A stretch of DNA of 14,843 nucleotides from Hyphomicrobiales bacterium (GCA_020029455.1 JAIBJH010000037.1:1-14843); one strand, 5' to 3'; counted from the first letter of the stretch, positions 1-8,636 are shown. Translations and numbers: made by a program. Notes: a model not told the origin generated them from the letters alone.

Positions 1-3000
1 TGAGCATGATGCTTGCGGCATCGGCCTTCTTGCCAACATCAACAACATCAAGAGCCACCGGGTAGTCAAGGATGCGCTCTCCATCCTCAAGAACCTGGAA
101 CATCGCGGTGCCGTCGGTGCTGATCCCAAGGCGGGCGATGGCGCCGGCATCATGCTCCAGATTCCGCACGAGCTCTTTGCCGAAGAAGCAAAGCGCTCGG
201 GCTTTGATCTTCCTGCCGCCGGACAATATGGCGTGGGCTATCTCTTCATGCCGAGGGAACCCGTCTACCGCCAGGACATCGAACGCATCTGGTGGGAAAC
301 CGCCCGCGAAGAAGGCCTCAAGGTTCTGGGCTGGCGCGATGTGCCGGTTGACCAAACTGTTCTTGGCTATTCGGTAAAGGGCACCGAACCCGTCCATCGC
401 CAGGTCTTCATCGGCAAGGGCCCAACCATCCGCTCCGAATTGCACCTTGAACGGAAGCTCTATGTTTGCCGCAAGGTGGTTTCTAACCGCATCGTGGAAG
501 TGCTGGGCAACAAGGCGAGAGCCTACTACCCCGTTTCAGTCTCAGCCCGCACCATTGTCTACAAGGGCCTCGTGCTCGGCGCCGAGCTTGACCACTATTA
601 TCGCGACCTCAAGGATGAGCGCGTGCAATCGGCCTTCGCCCTCGTGCACCAGCGCTTCTCCACCAACACTTTCCCAAGCTGGCCTTTGGCGCATCCCTAT
701 CGCTTCATCTGCCACAATGGCGAGATCAACACGGTGCGCGGCAACTTCAACTGGATGGCGGCGCGCCAGGCCAACATGAAGTCGGAAGTCTTGGGCGAAG
801 ACCTCTCCAAGCTCTGGCCCATTTCCTATGAAGGCCAATCCGACACCGCGATCTTCGACAACGCGCTCGAGCTTCTCACCATGGGCGGATATTCGCTGCC
901 CCATGCCATGATGATGATGATCCCCGAGGCTTGGGCCGGAAATCCCCTGATGGACGAGGACCGCCGCGCCTTCTACGAACACCACGCCGCAATGATGGAA
1001 CCGTGGGACGGCCCCGCCGCCATGGTCTTCACCGACGGCAAGGTGATTGGCGCCACGCTCGACCGCAACGGCTTGCGCCCCTCGCGTTATCTGACAACCG
1101 ACGACGGCTTTGTGATGTTGGCTTCCGAAATGGGCTGCCTGCAGTTCCCGGAAGAGAAGATCACCCACAAGTGGCGGCTCCAGCCCGGCAAGATGCTGCT
1201 CATCGATCTCGAACAGAAGCGCATCATTTCCGATGATGAGTTGAAGAAGCAGCTTTCCATCCAGCATCCTTACAAGGAGTGGCTGAAGAAGACGCAAGTC
1301 GTTCTGCGCGACCTGCCCAAGGCCAAGACTTCGCGACCCAAGCTGACGACGCCTCTGCTCGACCGCCAGCAGGCCTTCGGCTACACGCAGGAAGATCTCA
1401 AGATCCTCATGGCGCCCATGGCGACGACCGGCCAGGAAGCCGTGGGGAGCATGGGCAATGACGCGCCTGTGTCTGCGCTCTCGGATCGCCCCAAGCTGCT
1501 CGACACCTATTTCAAGCAGAACTTCGCCCAAGTGACGAACCCGCCCATCGACCCGATCCGCGAAGAGCTGGTGATGTCGCTCGTCTCCTTCATCGGCCCG
1601 CGCCCCAACTTGCTTGATCTCAAGGGCACCTCGAAGCACATGCGCCTTGAAGTGGCCCAGCCCATCCTCAACAATGAGGAACTGGAGCGCATCCGCAACA
1701 TCGGCGATGTGCGCGACAACCCGTTCCGCACCGTAACAATTGATGTGACCTATGACGTCGCCAACGGCGCCGACTACATGGAAGCGGCCCTTGATGCCGT
1801 CTGCGCCCAGGCCGAACGCGCCGTGCGCGATGGCTACAACATCATCATCCTGTCGGATCGTGCGGTATCGGCGGAGCGCGTGCCTATTCCATCGCTGCTT
1901 GCCTGCTCGGCCACGCACCATCACCTGATCCGCAAGGGCCTTCGCACCTCGGTGGGCCTCGTGGTGGAGTCAGGCGAACCACGCGAAGTGCATCAATATT
2001 GCGCGCTTGCAGGCTATGGCGCCGAAGCCATCAACCCTTATCTCGCCTTCGAGACTATCGAGTCCATGTTGCCGACCCTCGATGAGAAGGTCTCGGCCTA
2101 TGAAGCGGTGAAGCGCTACACCAAGGCCATCGACAAGGGCATCCTCAAGGTTATGTCCAAGATGGGGATCTCGACCTACCAGTCCTATTGTGGCGCGCAG
2201 ATCTTTGATGCGATCGGCCTCTCTTCCGAATTCGTGAAGAAATATTTCACCGGCACAGCCACCACCATCGAAGGCATCGGCCTTGAGCAGGTGGCAGAAG
2301 AAACCTTCTCGCGCCACGCTGATGCCTTTGGCCTCAACCCGGTTCTCACCACGCAGCTCGATGTGGGCGGCGACTATGCCCAGCGCATCCGCGGCGAGGC
2401 CCATGTCTGGACCTCGGAAACCGTCTCAACATTGCAACACGCGGTGCGCGGCAATTCCAAGGACCGCTACAAGGAATACGCCCGCCTCATCAACGAGCAG
2501 AACGAAAAGCTGAAGACACTGCGCGGCCTCTTCCGCATCAAGTCTGCCGAGGAAATGGGCAAGACGCCCGTGACACTTGATGAAGTGGAAACGGCAAAGG
2601 ACATCGTGAAGCGTTTCTCCACTGGCGCCATGTCATTCGGCTCCATCAGCCGCGAAGCGCATACGACGCTCGCCATCGCCATGAACCGCATCGGCGGCAA
2701 GTCCAACACCGGCGAAGGAGGCGAGGAATCGGACCGCTTCAAGCCACTGCCAAATGGCGACTCCATGCGCTCGGCCATCAAGCAGGTGGCATCGGGCCGC
2801 TTCGGCGTCACAGCGGAATATCTCGTCAACTCCGACATGATGCAGATCAAGATGGCGCAGGGTGCAAAGCCCGGCGAAGGCGGGCAGTTGCCCGGCCACA
2901 AGGTTGACTCTGTCATTGCCAAGGTGCGCCATTCCACACCGGGCGTCGGCCTCATTTCGCCGCCACCGCATCACGACATTTATTCCATCGAAGATTTGGC

Positions 3001-4612
3001 GCAGCTCATCTTCGATCTGAAGAACGTGAACCCTGCAGGCCAGGTCTCCGTGAAACTCGTTTCCGAAGTGGGTGTCGGAACAGTGGCAGCCGGTGTCTCC
3101 AAGGCCCATGCCGATCACGTCACCATCTCCGGTTACGAAGGCGGTACGGGCGCTTCTCCGCTCACCTCCATCAAGCATGCAGGCTCGCCCTGGGAAATCG
3201 GCCTTGCCGAAACCCAGCAGACGCTGGTTGCCAATGACCTGCGTGGCCGCATTTCCGTGCAGGCCGATGGCGGCATCCGTTCAGGTCGCGACGTGCTGAT
3301 CGCAGCGCTTCTGGGTGCTGATGAAATCGGCTTCGCCACTGCGCCGCTCATCGCAGCGGGCTGCATCATGATGCGGAAGTGCCACCTCAACACCTGTCCC
3401 GTGGGTGTTGCGACGCAAGACCCCGAACTGAGGAAGCGCTTTAAGGGCCAGCCCGAGCACGTGATCAACTTCTTCTTCTTCGTCGCCGAGGAACTGCGCG
3501 AGATCATGGCCGCCCTGGGTGTACGCAAGTATGAAGAACTCATCGGCGCCACCGAATGGCTCGACACGCGCAAGGCCATTTCCCACTGGAAGGCCAAGGG
3601 CCTCGATTTCACCAAGCTCTTCGCCAAACCCGATGTCTTCGGCAACATCGCTACACGTAAAATCGTGGCACAGGATCACGGCATCGACAAGATCCTCGAC
3701 CGCAAACTCATCGCCGAAGCCAAGCCTGCGCTTGAGCATGGCAAGGCTACGGTCATTGAAACTGCTATCAAGAACTCTGATCGAACAGCGGGGGCCATGC
3801 TCTCCGGCGAGGTGGCCAAGCGCTATGGTCACGCGGGACTTCCCGAAGACACCATCACCGTGAAGCTGACCGGCGTTGCCGGGCAGAGCTTCGGCGCCTG
3901 GGCCGCCCATGGTGTGACGCTCGACTTGACCGGCGAAGGCAATGATTATGTCGGCAAGGGCCTCTCCGGCGGCAAGCTCATCATCAAGCCCCACGAAAAG
4001 ACAGGCTTCGATCCGGAAACCTCAATCATCGTCGGCAACACCGTGCTCTACGGCGCCATCTCCGGCGAATGTTACTTCCGCGGCGTGGCGGGCGAGCGCT
4101 TCGCCGTGCGCAATTCAGGCGCCGTTGCCGTTGTCGAAGGCACCGGCGATCACGGCTGCGAATACATGACCGGCGGCTGCGTTGTTGTCATCGGCCCCAC
4201 GGGCCGAAACTTCGCCGCCGGCATGTCGGGCGGCATTGCCTATGTGCTCGACGAGGACAAGACCTTCGAGAAGCGTTGCAACCTCTCCATGGTCGATCTC
4301 CAGCCCGTGCCCGAGGAAGAAGAGCTCATCGAAAAGCACCAGCACCATGGCGGTGATCTTGAAAGCCATGGACTTGTGGACATCACCACCGGCATGGACA
4401 GGAATGATGGCACGCGTCTGCACGAGCTGTTGGCGCGCCACCACAAATATACTGGCTCCACCAAAGCCAAGGCCATTCTCGACAATTGGGCCGCTTACTT
4501 GCCCAAATTCGTGAAGGTGATGCCGGTTGAATATGCCCGCGCGCTGTCCGAACTCGAGAAGGCGCAGGAAACCAGTGATGGCATGACCGTCGGCGTCAAG
4601 AGGAGCGCGTGA
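1..4612 (+). CDS. gltB: Glutamate synthase (NADPH) large subunit, 5'-truncated by window edge
   Basis: The large (alpha) subunit of glutamate synthase takes glutamine and 2-oxoglutarate to two glutamates in the cytoplasm, with electrons delivered by GltD. The frame is open from base 2; the true start lies upstream. The four codons at 2-13 (EHDA) are followed by a Cys codon at 14-16 in the context CGIG, which is the N-terminal nucleophile of the class II glutaminase domain exposed after propeptide removal. HNGEINT (713-733) belongs to the same domain. The FMN domain is marked by the GGKSNTGEGGE region near 2690 and by MAQGAKPGEGGQ near 2855. The 3Fe-4S cysteines are seen as C-x5-C-x4-C (codons at 3362, 3380 and 3395). 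The C-terminal beta-helix domain has the usual Gly-rich repeats (about 3880-4270). From the Cys to the stop there are about 1532 residues, normal for bacterial GltB. gltD follows on the same strand. Confidence 0.97.
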   Translation, partial: EHDACGIGLLANINNIKSHRVVKDALSILKNLEHRGAVGADPKAGDGAGIMLQIPHELFAEEAKRSGFDLPAAGQYGVGYLFMPREPVYRQDIERIWWETAREEGLKVLGWRDVPVDQTVLGYSVKGTEPVHRQVFIGKGPTIRSELHLERKLYVCRKVVSNRIVEVLGNKARAYYPVSVSARTIVYKGLVLGAELDHYYRDLKDERVQSAFALVHQRFSTNTFPSWPLAHPYRFICHNGEINTVRGNFNWMAARQANMKSEVLGEDLSKLWPISYEGQSDTAIFDNALELLTMGGYSLPHAMMMMIPEAWAGNPLMDEDRRAFYEHHAAMMEPWDGPAAMVFTDGKVIGATLDRNGLRPSRYLTTDDGFVMLASEMGCLQFPEEKITHKWRLQPGKMLLIDLEQKRIISDDELKKQLSIQHPYKEWLKKTQVVLRDLPKAKTSRPKLTTPLLDRQQAFGYTQEDLKILMAPMATTGQEAVGSMGNDAPVSALSDRPKLLDTYFKQNFAQVTNPPIDPIREELVMSLVSFIGPRPNLLDLKGTSKHMRLEVAQPILNNEELERIRNIGDVRDNPFRTVTIDVTYDVANGADYMEAALDAVCAQAERAVRDGYNIIILSDRAVSAERVPIPSLLACSATHHHLIRKGLRTSVGLVVESGEPREVHQYCALAGYGAEAINPYLAFETIESMLPTLDEKVSAYEAVKRYTKAIDKGILKVMSKMGISTYQSYCGAQIFDAIGLSSEFVKKYFTGTATTIEGIGLEQVAEETFSRHADAFGLNPVLTTQLDVGGDYAQRIRGEAHVWTSETVSTLQHAVRGNSKDRYKEYARLINEQNEKLKTLRGLFRIKSAEEMGKTPVTLDEVETAKDIVKRFSTGAMSFGSISREAHTTLAIAMNRIGGKSNTGEGGEESDRFKPLPNGDSMRSAIKQVASGRFGVTAEYLVNSDMMQIKMAQGAKPGEGGQLPGHKVDSVIAKVRHSTPGVGLISPPPHHDIYSIEDLAQLIFDLKNVNPAGQVSVKLVSEVGVGTVAAGVSKAHADHVTISGYEGGTGASPLTSIKHAGSPWEIGLAETQQTLVANDLRGRISVQADGGIRSGRDVLIAALLGADEIGFATAPLIAAGCIMMRKCHLNTCPVGVATQDPELRKRFKGQPEHVINFFFFVAEELREIMAALGVRKYEELIGATEWLDTRKAISHWKAKGLDFTKLFAKPDVFGNIATRKIVAQDHGIDKILDRKLIAEAKPALEHGKATVIETAIKNSDRTAGAMLSGEVAKRYGHAGLPEDTITVKLTGVAGQSFGAWAAHGVTLDLTGEGNDYVGKGLSGGKLIIKPHEKTGFDPETSIIVGNTVLYGAISGECYFRGVAGERFAVRNSGAVAVVEGTGDHGCEYMTGGCVVVIGPTGRNFAAGMSGGIAYVLDEDKTFEKRCNLSMVDLQPVPEEEELIEKHQHHGGDLESHGLVDITTGMDRNDGTRLHELLARHHKYTGSTKAKAILDNWAAYLPKFVKVMPVEYARALSELEKAQETSDGMTVGVKRSA

Positions 4613-4746
4613 TGGCCACATCCTCCCTCACCCTGAGGTGCCCGACAACGTCGGGCCTCGAAGGGTCGCTACACGGACCTCATGCTTCGAGGCTTTGCTT
4701 CGCAAAGCGCCTCAGCATGAGGATTGCCACAGAGTTCGGAGCATAG
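4612..4746 (+). CDS. Putative 44-residue ORF spanning the gltB-gltD repeat
   Basis: An ATG overlaps the gltB stop as TGATG (4610-4614), with a good Shine-Dalgarno (GAGGAG, ending 6 nt before it) inside the gltB end. The frame stays open through both repeat hairpins for 44 codons and stops at TAG 4744-4746, only 2 nt before the gltD ATG. The peptide (beginning MATSSLTLRC) shows no recognisable domain and is largely encoded by repeat sequence. It may be a chance ORF; alternatively its translation may carry ribosomes from gltB to gltD. I treat it as a hypothetical coupling ORF rather than a functional protein. Confidence 0.3.
   Translation: MATSSLTLRCPTTSGLEGSLHGPHASRLCFAKRLSMRIATEFGA
4621..4723. 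repeat. Palindromic intergenic repeat (two hairpins) between gltB and gltD
   Basis: There are two adjacent imperfect palindromes. Hairpin 1 (4631-4665): CCCTGAGG pairs with CCTC-GA-AGGG around an inner 6-bp stem CCCGAC/GTCGGG (4641-4655, loop AAC). Hairpin 2 (4678-4722): CCTCATGCT pairs with AGCATGAGG, with inner stems GAGG/CCTC and CTTTGC/GCAAAG around a TTC loop. The style (CCTGAGG ... CCTCGAAGGG ... CCTCATGCTTCGAGGC ... CCTCAGCATGAGG) matches dispersed palindromes I recall from many Hyphomicrobiales genomes. Family membership is from memory; the base pairing is seen directly. The exact ends are approximate. Confidence 0.8.
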
Positions 4747-4748
4747 GC

Positions 4749-6167
4749 ATGGGCAAGATCACGGGTTTTCTCGAAATTGACCGGCAGGACCGCAAATACG
4801 CGCCCGCCGCCGATCGCATCCTCCACTACAACGAATTCGTGATCCCGCTTGGCGATGAGGGCACGAAGAAGCAGGCGGCGCGCTGCATGAACTGCGGCAT
4901 TCCCTATTGCCACACCGGCTGCCCGGTGAACAATCAGATCCCGGACTGGAATGACCTCGTCTACAACGACATGTGGGAAGAGGCCTCGCGCAACCTGCAC
5001 TCCACCAACAATTTCCCGGAATTTACCGGCCGCGTATGCCCTGCGCCCTGCGAGGCTTCCTGCACACTCAACATCGAGGAAGTGCCGGTCACCATCAAGA
5101 CCATCGAATGCGCCATCGTCGATAAGGCCTGGGAGAAGGGCTGGATCAAACCGCTGCCTCCGCCAGAGAAGACGGGAAAGAAAGTCGCTGTCGTTGGCTC
5201 CGGTCCTTCAGGACTTGCTGCGGCTCAGCAACTCGCCCGCGCCGGACACTCCGTCCATGTCTTCGAGAAGAACGCTAAGGCAGGCGGCCTCCTTCGTTAC
5301 GGCATTCCCGACTTTAAGATGGAAAAGCATCTGATCGACCGCCGCGTGGCCCAGATGGAGAAGGAAGGCGTTGTCTTCCACTATGGCGCCCACATCGGCG
5401 TGACCCAAGATGCCAAGCAATTGGTCGATTCCTTTGACGCCGTGCTGATCTGCGCGGGTTCAGAAAAATCGCGAGACCTTCCTGTGCCGGGCCACGATCT
5501 TGATGGCATTCATTTCGCCATGGATTTTCTGCCCCAGCAGAATCGGCGTGTTTCCAAGGAAAGCCCGCTCGACAACAAGCCGATCCTTGCCCAGGGCAAG
5601 CATGTGGTGGTGATTGGCGGCGGCGACACAGGCTCAGACTGCATCGGCACATCGGTGCGCCAGGGCGCACTCTCCGTCACCCAGATCGAGATCATGCCAA
5701 GGCCACCTGAAAAGGAGAACAAGGCGCTCACCTGGCCCAATTGGCCCATGAAGTTGCGCACTTCCTCATCGCAACAGGAAGGCGCCGAGCGTGACTTCGC
5801 TGTGACCACCAATGCCTTCAGGGGACAGGACGGAAGAGTTGTGGCGTTGCAATGCGCCCGCGCTGGCTCCGACTTCAAGCCCATTCCCGGCACCGAGTTT
5901 GAACTCAAGGCTGATCTCGTACTGCTCGCCATGGGCTTTATGCATCCTGTGCACGAAGGAATGGTGAAGAATCTCGGCGTCAAGCTTGACCCGCGCGGCA
6001 ATGTGGAAGCGAACCTCAAAGACTACAAGGCAAGCCTCGACAAGGTCTTTGCCGCCGGCGATGCCCGCCGTGGTCAATCCCTCGTTGTCTGGGCCATCCG
6101 CGAAGGAAGGCAGGCGGCCCGCGCCATCGATGAATATCTGATGAGTACGACCGTTTTGCCGCGTTAG
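4749..6167 (+). CDS. gltD: Glutamate synthase (NADPH) small subunit
   Basis: The beta subunit oxidises NADPH via FAD and passes electrons through Fe-S centres to GltB. The ATG at 4749 gives MGKITGFLEI, the standard family N-terminus, and 472 residues, the length of E. coli GltD; GGAG at 4738-4741 is spaced 7 nt before it. A GTG at 4638 in the same frame would add 37 residues encoded by the upstream repeat and should not be used. N-terminal Fe-S cysteines are visible in CMNCGIPYCHTGCP and CPAPCEASC. The FAD site is GSGPSGLAAA (about residue 150), the NADPH site GGGDTGSDC, and a C-terminal FAD-contacting segment FAAGDARRGQSLVVWAI is present. It is probably co-transcribed with gltB across the repeat. 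Confidence 0.96.
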   Translation: MGKITGFLEIDRQDRKYAPAADRILHYNEFVIPLGDEGTKKQAARCMNCGIPYCHTGCPVNNQIPDWNDLVYNDMWEEASRNLHSTNNFPEFTGRVCPAPCEASCTLNIEEVPVTIKTIECAIVDKAWEKGWIKPLPPPEKTGKKVAVVGSGPSGLAAAQQLARAGHSVHVFEKNAKAGGLLRYGIPDFKMEKHLIDRRVAQMEKEGVVFHYGAHIGVTQDAKQLVDSFDAVLICAGSEKSRDLPVPGHDLDGIHFAMDFLPQQNRRVSKESPLDNKPILAQGKHVVVIGGGDTGSDCIGTSVRQGALSVTQIEIMPRPPEKENKALTWPNWPMKLRTSSSQQEGAERDFAVTTNAFRGQDGRVVALQCARAGSDFKPIPGTEFELKADLVLLAMGFMHPVHEGMVKNLGVKLDPRGNVEANLKDYKASLDKVFAAGDARRGQSLVVWAIREGRQAARAIDEYLMSTTVLPR

Positions 6168-6249
6168 TGCGCTTTCCGGCCGCGTGGAAATACGTGGTCG
6201 AAAAGAACCGAAGGCCCGCGCAGCGAACTCGCGCCAAACTAATATATTG

Positions 6250-6296
6250 GAGCAAATTCTTACCGACCAAGTCTGCAACTTGGCCGGAATTTGCTC
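6250..6296. terminator. Hairpin between convergent gltD and SGNH gene, probable terminator
   Basis: GAGCAAATT (6250-6258) pairs with AATTTGCTC (6288-6296), enclosing a second stem CCAAGT/ACTTGG (6267-6272 and 6278-6283) with loop CTGCA. It starts 7 nt beyond the minus-strand stop at 6304 and about 80 nt after the gltD stop. No clean T-tract follows on either strand (only a T/A-rich stretch on the minus strand), so an intrinsic terminator is likely but not certain. The rest of 6168-6303 shows nothing else I can name. Confidence 0.5.
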
Positions 6297-6303
6297 TGAC
6301 CCG

Positions 6304-7413
6304 CTACTCGACTGGAATGGAATAATCATCAAACCGGCCCGGAGGCGGAACACCCACCTCGCCGATGGTGAAGAGTTTTTCGGCAGCGCTGCCCGTAGCG
6401 GCATGTAACCTCGAAAGATCGGGCTGCGCCGATGCCGCAGGCGCGCCCGCAACTGCCTCAGCACGCTTGATCTCGGCCGCGTTGAAAGCCAGTTGCTCGC
6501 CTTCCAGCCCCTCCTGGCCGAACTGCGGCAGGGCCGTGCCGACATCGATGGTAACGCCACCTACTCCGTCCTGCTTTTGTAGAGCACTGCCCTGCGCCTG
6601 CAGCTTTCCAGGGCCGCCACCTTCGGCTTCCTTGGTCTTGATGGCCGCCAGCAGCAATTGCCCAAAACGGCTGTTGCCCTGTTTCATGAAGGTAACGCCG
6701 TCACGCGCACGCAGTTTCCTCTCCTCGCCCGTCTCATCGGGGCCGCGTTCCGTAAAGCGGCCATCGGCGCCGAGGAAATACTGTGAAAGATCGACAAAAT
6801 GCCCGCCTCTCGATTGCACTTCCTCCTTATGCAGCGAGCTGATGTATTTGAGATCGGCGTCAAGTTCGGGGTCAGCCACCGGCGGAATGGCAAGCCAATA
6901 GACACGAAGCCCGGCGCCCAGAAGCTTCTCGGCCAAAGCGCCCGCCTGCGCCTTGTAAGCCACCACCCATTCATCGGAGCGGAACTGCAATTGGTTGGTG
7001 CCGCTGCGAATGGGCTGGCGGTCGTTCAATCCCAGTTCCACAACCGCCGCATCATAGTCCTTGGCAATGATGATTTTGGGCACCGCTGCAACCCAATCGT
7101 AGAATTCCGGTCGCGCCAGTCCTGATGCTTCGTTAAATCGGTTCACAACTTCGATGCGCGCATCCTCTTGCGCCATGCGGGCAAGGCCTGCACCAAAGCC
7201 GCCGGCCAAGGAATCCCCGATCACCAATATCCTGAAAACGCCGTCAGCCCCGCCGAAGTCCGCGCCCGGTTCAGGCGCCTCCGGCTCTGCGGCCACCACG
7301 CCTTGATCCTGCGAGGCTTCCGATCCCATCAATGGTTCTTCGACGCTTTGTGCGCGAGAAACACCGCCCAACAAACAAGCGGCAATCAACACAACTGGAA
7401 GCACGAACCTCAT
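6304..7413 (-). CDS. Secreted DUF459-type SGNH hydrolase-fold protein lacking the catalytic His
   Basis: A 369-residue protein with a clear signal peptide (hydrophobic 3-18, likely cleavage SRA|Q after residue 21), so probably periplasmic. Residues 22-57 are an acidic, Ala/Pro/Glu-rich linker. The SGNH fold follows: block I GDSLAGGFG (Ser68), block II Gly98 in NEASGLARPEFYDW, block III LGLND (Asn130), and a block V-like DGVTF (Asp238). In canonical members block V reads D-x-x-H; here position 241 is Thr (codon at 6691-6693, ACC on the minus strand), so the catalytic base appears lost. Residues 261-369 form a Gln/Gly/Ala-rich tail with no fold I recognise. Its ATG lies 9 nt after the stop of the lytic transglycosylase gene, so the two are almost certainly one operon, pointing to a role in peptidoglycan. 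Family assignment is firm; activity is not. Confidence 0.85.
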   Translation of the reverse strand: MRFVLPVVLIAACLLGGVSRAQSVEEPLMGSEASQDQGVVAAEPEAPEPGADFGGADGVFRILVIGDSLAGGFGAGLARMAQEDARIEVVNRFNEASGLARPEFYDWVAAVPKIIIAKDYDAAVVELGLNDRQPIRSGTNQLQFRSDEWVVAYKAQAGALAEKLLGAGLRVYWLAIPPVADPELDADLKYISSLHKEEVQSRGGHFVDLSQYFLGADGRFTERGPDETGEERKLRARDGVTFMKQGNSRFGQLLLAAIKTKEAEGGGPGKLQAQGSALQKQDGVGGVTIDVGTALPQFGQEGLEGEQLAFNAAEIKRAEAVAGAPAASAQPDLSRLHAATGSAAEKLFTIGEVGVPPPGRFDDYSIPVE

Positions 7414-7422
7414 GGGCCAAGC

Positions 7423-8616
7423 CTAGCTTCCCTTGCGCAAGCGCTCAAGCAGCTTGACGCTGGGCCTGCCATCAAGTGGCAGGCCGGCCTTGCGCTGGAA
7501 AGCGATGACCGCCTCATAGGTGCGCGCCCCAAACCTGCCATCGGCGCCGCCGGTTTCGAAACCCAAGGAAGAAAGCCGCTTCTGGATTTCCACGCGTTGT
7601 TCAAATGTCAGGCCAAATCCGGTATCGGGCCAGTTGCCTTGGATCGGCGCACCTCCGCGAATGCGGTCGGCTAGATGCCCGACGGCGATCGCATAGGAAT
7701 GGGAGAAGTTATAGTCCATGATCGCAAGGAAATTCTTCGTCACCAGAAATGCCGGGCCGTCGATGCCCTGCGGGATCATCACGAAGGCTTCCGCCTCGGG
7801 GCTTGCGAATTTTCCACCCGCTGCCGGCGCGATCCCAAGCTTGCTCCACTGAGAGAAACTTTTCCAAGTCTTCCGGCCGATGAGTCCCCGGTTAAAGCCA
7901 TCGGGCAAAGTCACCTCAACGCCCCAGGGCCGGTCTGAGCGCCAGCCCGCCTTGGCGAGATAGTTTGCCGTCGAGGCCAGCGCATCCTCATATGATCCCC
8001 AGATGTCTCGCTTGCCATCACCCGTCCAGTCCACCGCGTAAGAAAGATAGGACGACGGGATGAATTGCGTATGGCCCATGGCGGCAGCCCAGGAGCCCGT
8101 GAAATTGTTAGGCTTGCGAATGCCACGCTGGAGAATTTTAAAGGCGGCGATCAGCTGCCCGCGCGCATAGTCACGCTTGCGCCCCGCATACATGAGTGTT
8201 GCCAGCGAGCGCATCACGCCCATGGACCCCAGGTCCTTGCCGAAATTCGATTCCATCCCCCAGATGCCGAGCACGATATGGCGGTCCACGCCATACTTGG
8301 ACTCGATAGCCTTCAGCAGAGAGGCAAGTTCAGCTTTCTTCGTCTTGCCGGTTTCGATACGGATGCTGGTGACGGCCTTCGCCAGATATTCCGACGTCGT
8401 GGAAGTGAATTCAGGCTGCACCCTAGCGAGCTTCAGAACGGCGGGATCGGGCTCCGTAACGCCGGCAAAGGCTTGATCGAACAGACTGCGCGGAATGCCC
8501 GCAGCCTTCACTTGCGGCCACAGGCTTTGAATGAAGGCCTCAAACTTGGGATCCGCTTGGGCCGGGGCGGCCATCGCCAAGGCGCCTGCCAACAGTGCCG
8601 CCACCATAAGTCTCAT
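7423..8616 (-). CDS. MltB-like lytic murein transglycosylase with peptidoglycan-binding domain
   Basis: A 397-residue periplasmic enzyme that cleaves the MurNAc-GlcNAc bond with 1,6-anhydro ring formation. The signal peptide is residues 1-21 (cleavage AQA|D). The catalytic domain (about 23-320) carries WGMESNFGKDLG with the general acid Glu122, and the family signature AAMGHTQFIPSSY followed by DWTGDGKRDIW. The C-terminal domain (about 330-395; QKRLSSLGF, GADGRFGARTYEAVIAFQ) is a PG_binding_1 repeat. The start at 8616 is chosen because AGGAG lies 8 nt upstream and the signal peptide begins there; the frame runs open further upstream to 8850, but that would overlap the galE end and bury the signal peptide. 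It lies 94 nt downstream of galE and 9 nt upstream of the SGNH gene. No lipobox Cys is seen, so it is soluble rather than a lipoprotein. I give no symbol because mltB is used loosely for this family. Confidence 0.93.
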   Translation of the reverse strand: MRLMVAALLAGALAMAAPAQADPKFEAFIQSLWPQVKAAGIPRSLFDQAFAGVTEPDPAVLKLARVQPEFTSTTSEYLAKAVTSIRIETGKTKKAELASLLKAIESKYGVDRHIVLGIWGMESNFGKDLGSMGVMRSLATLMYAGRKRDYARGQLIAAFKILQRGIRKPNNFTGSWAAAMGHTQFIPSSYLSYAVDWTGDGKRDIWGSYEDALASTANYLAKAGWRSDRPWGVEVTLPDGFNRGLIGRKTWKSFSQWSKLGIAPAAGGKFASPEAEAFVMIPQGIDGPAFLVTKNFLAIMDYNFSHSYAIAVGHLADRIRGGAPIQGNWPDTGFGLTFEQRVEIQKRLSSLGFETGGADGRFGARTYEAVIAFQRKAGLPLDGRPSVKLLERLRKGS

Positions 8617-8636
8617 GCGCCGTGTCTCCTGCAAGA

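Noticed and set aside
542..1924. 460-codon open frame on the minus strand inside gltB
   Set aside because: It is antisense to highly conserved GltB codons. Its His/Arg/Gly/Val-rich translation matches no family, and long antisense frames are expected in GC-rich genes with strong third-position bias.
3470..3481. Four tandem TTC codons (Phe run) in gltB
   Set aside because: A short codon repeat inside a normal GltB segment; no sign of a frameshift or phase-variable tract.
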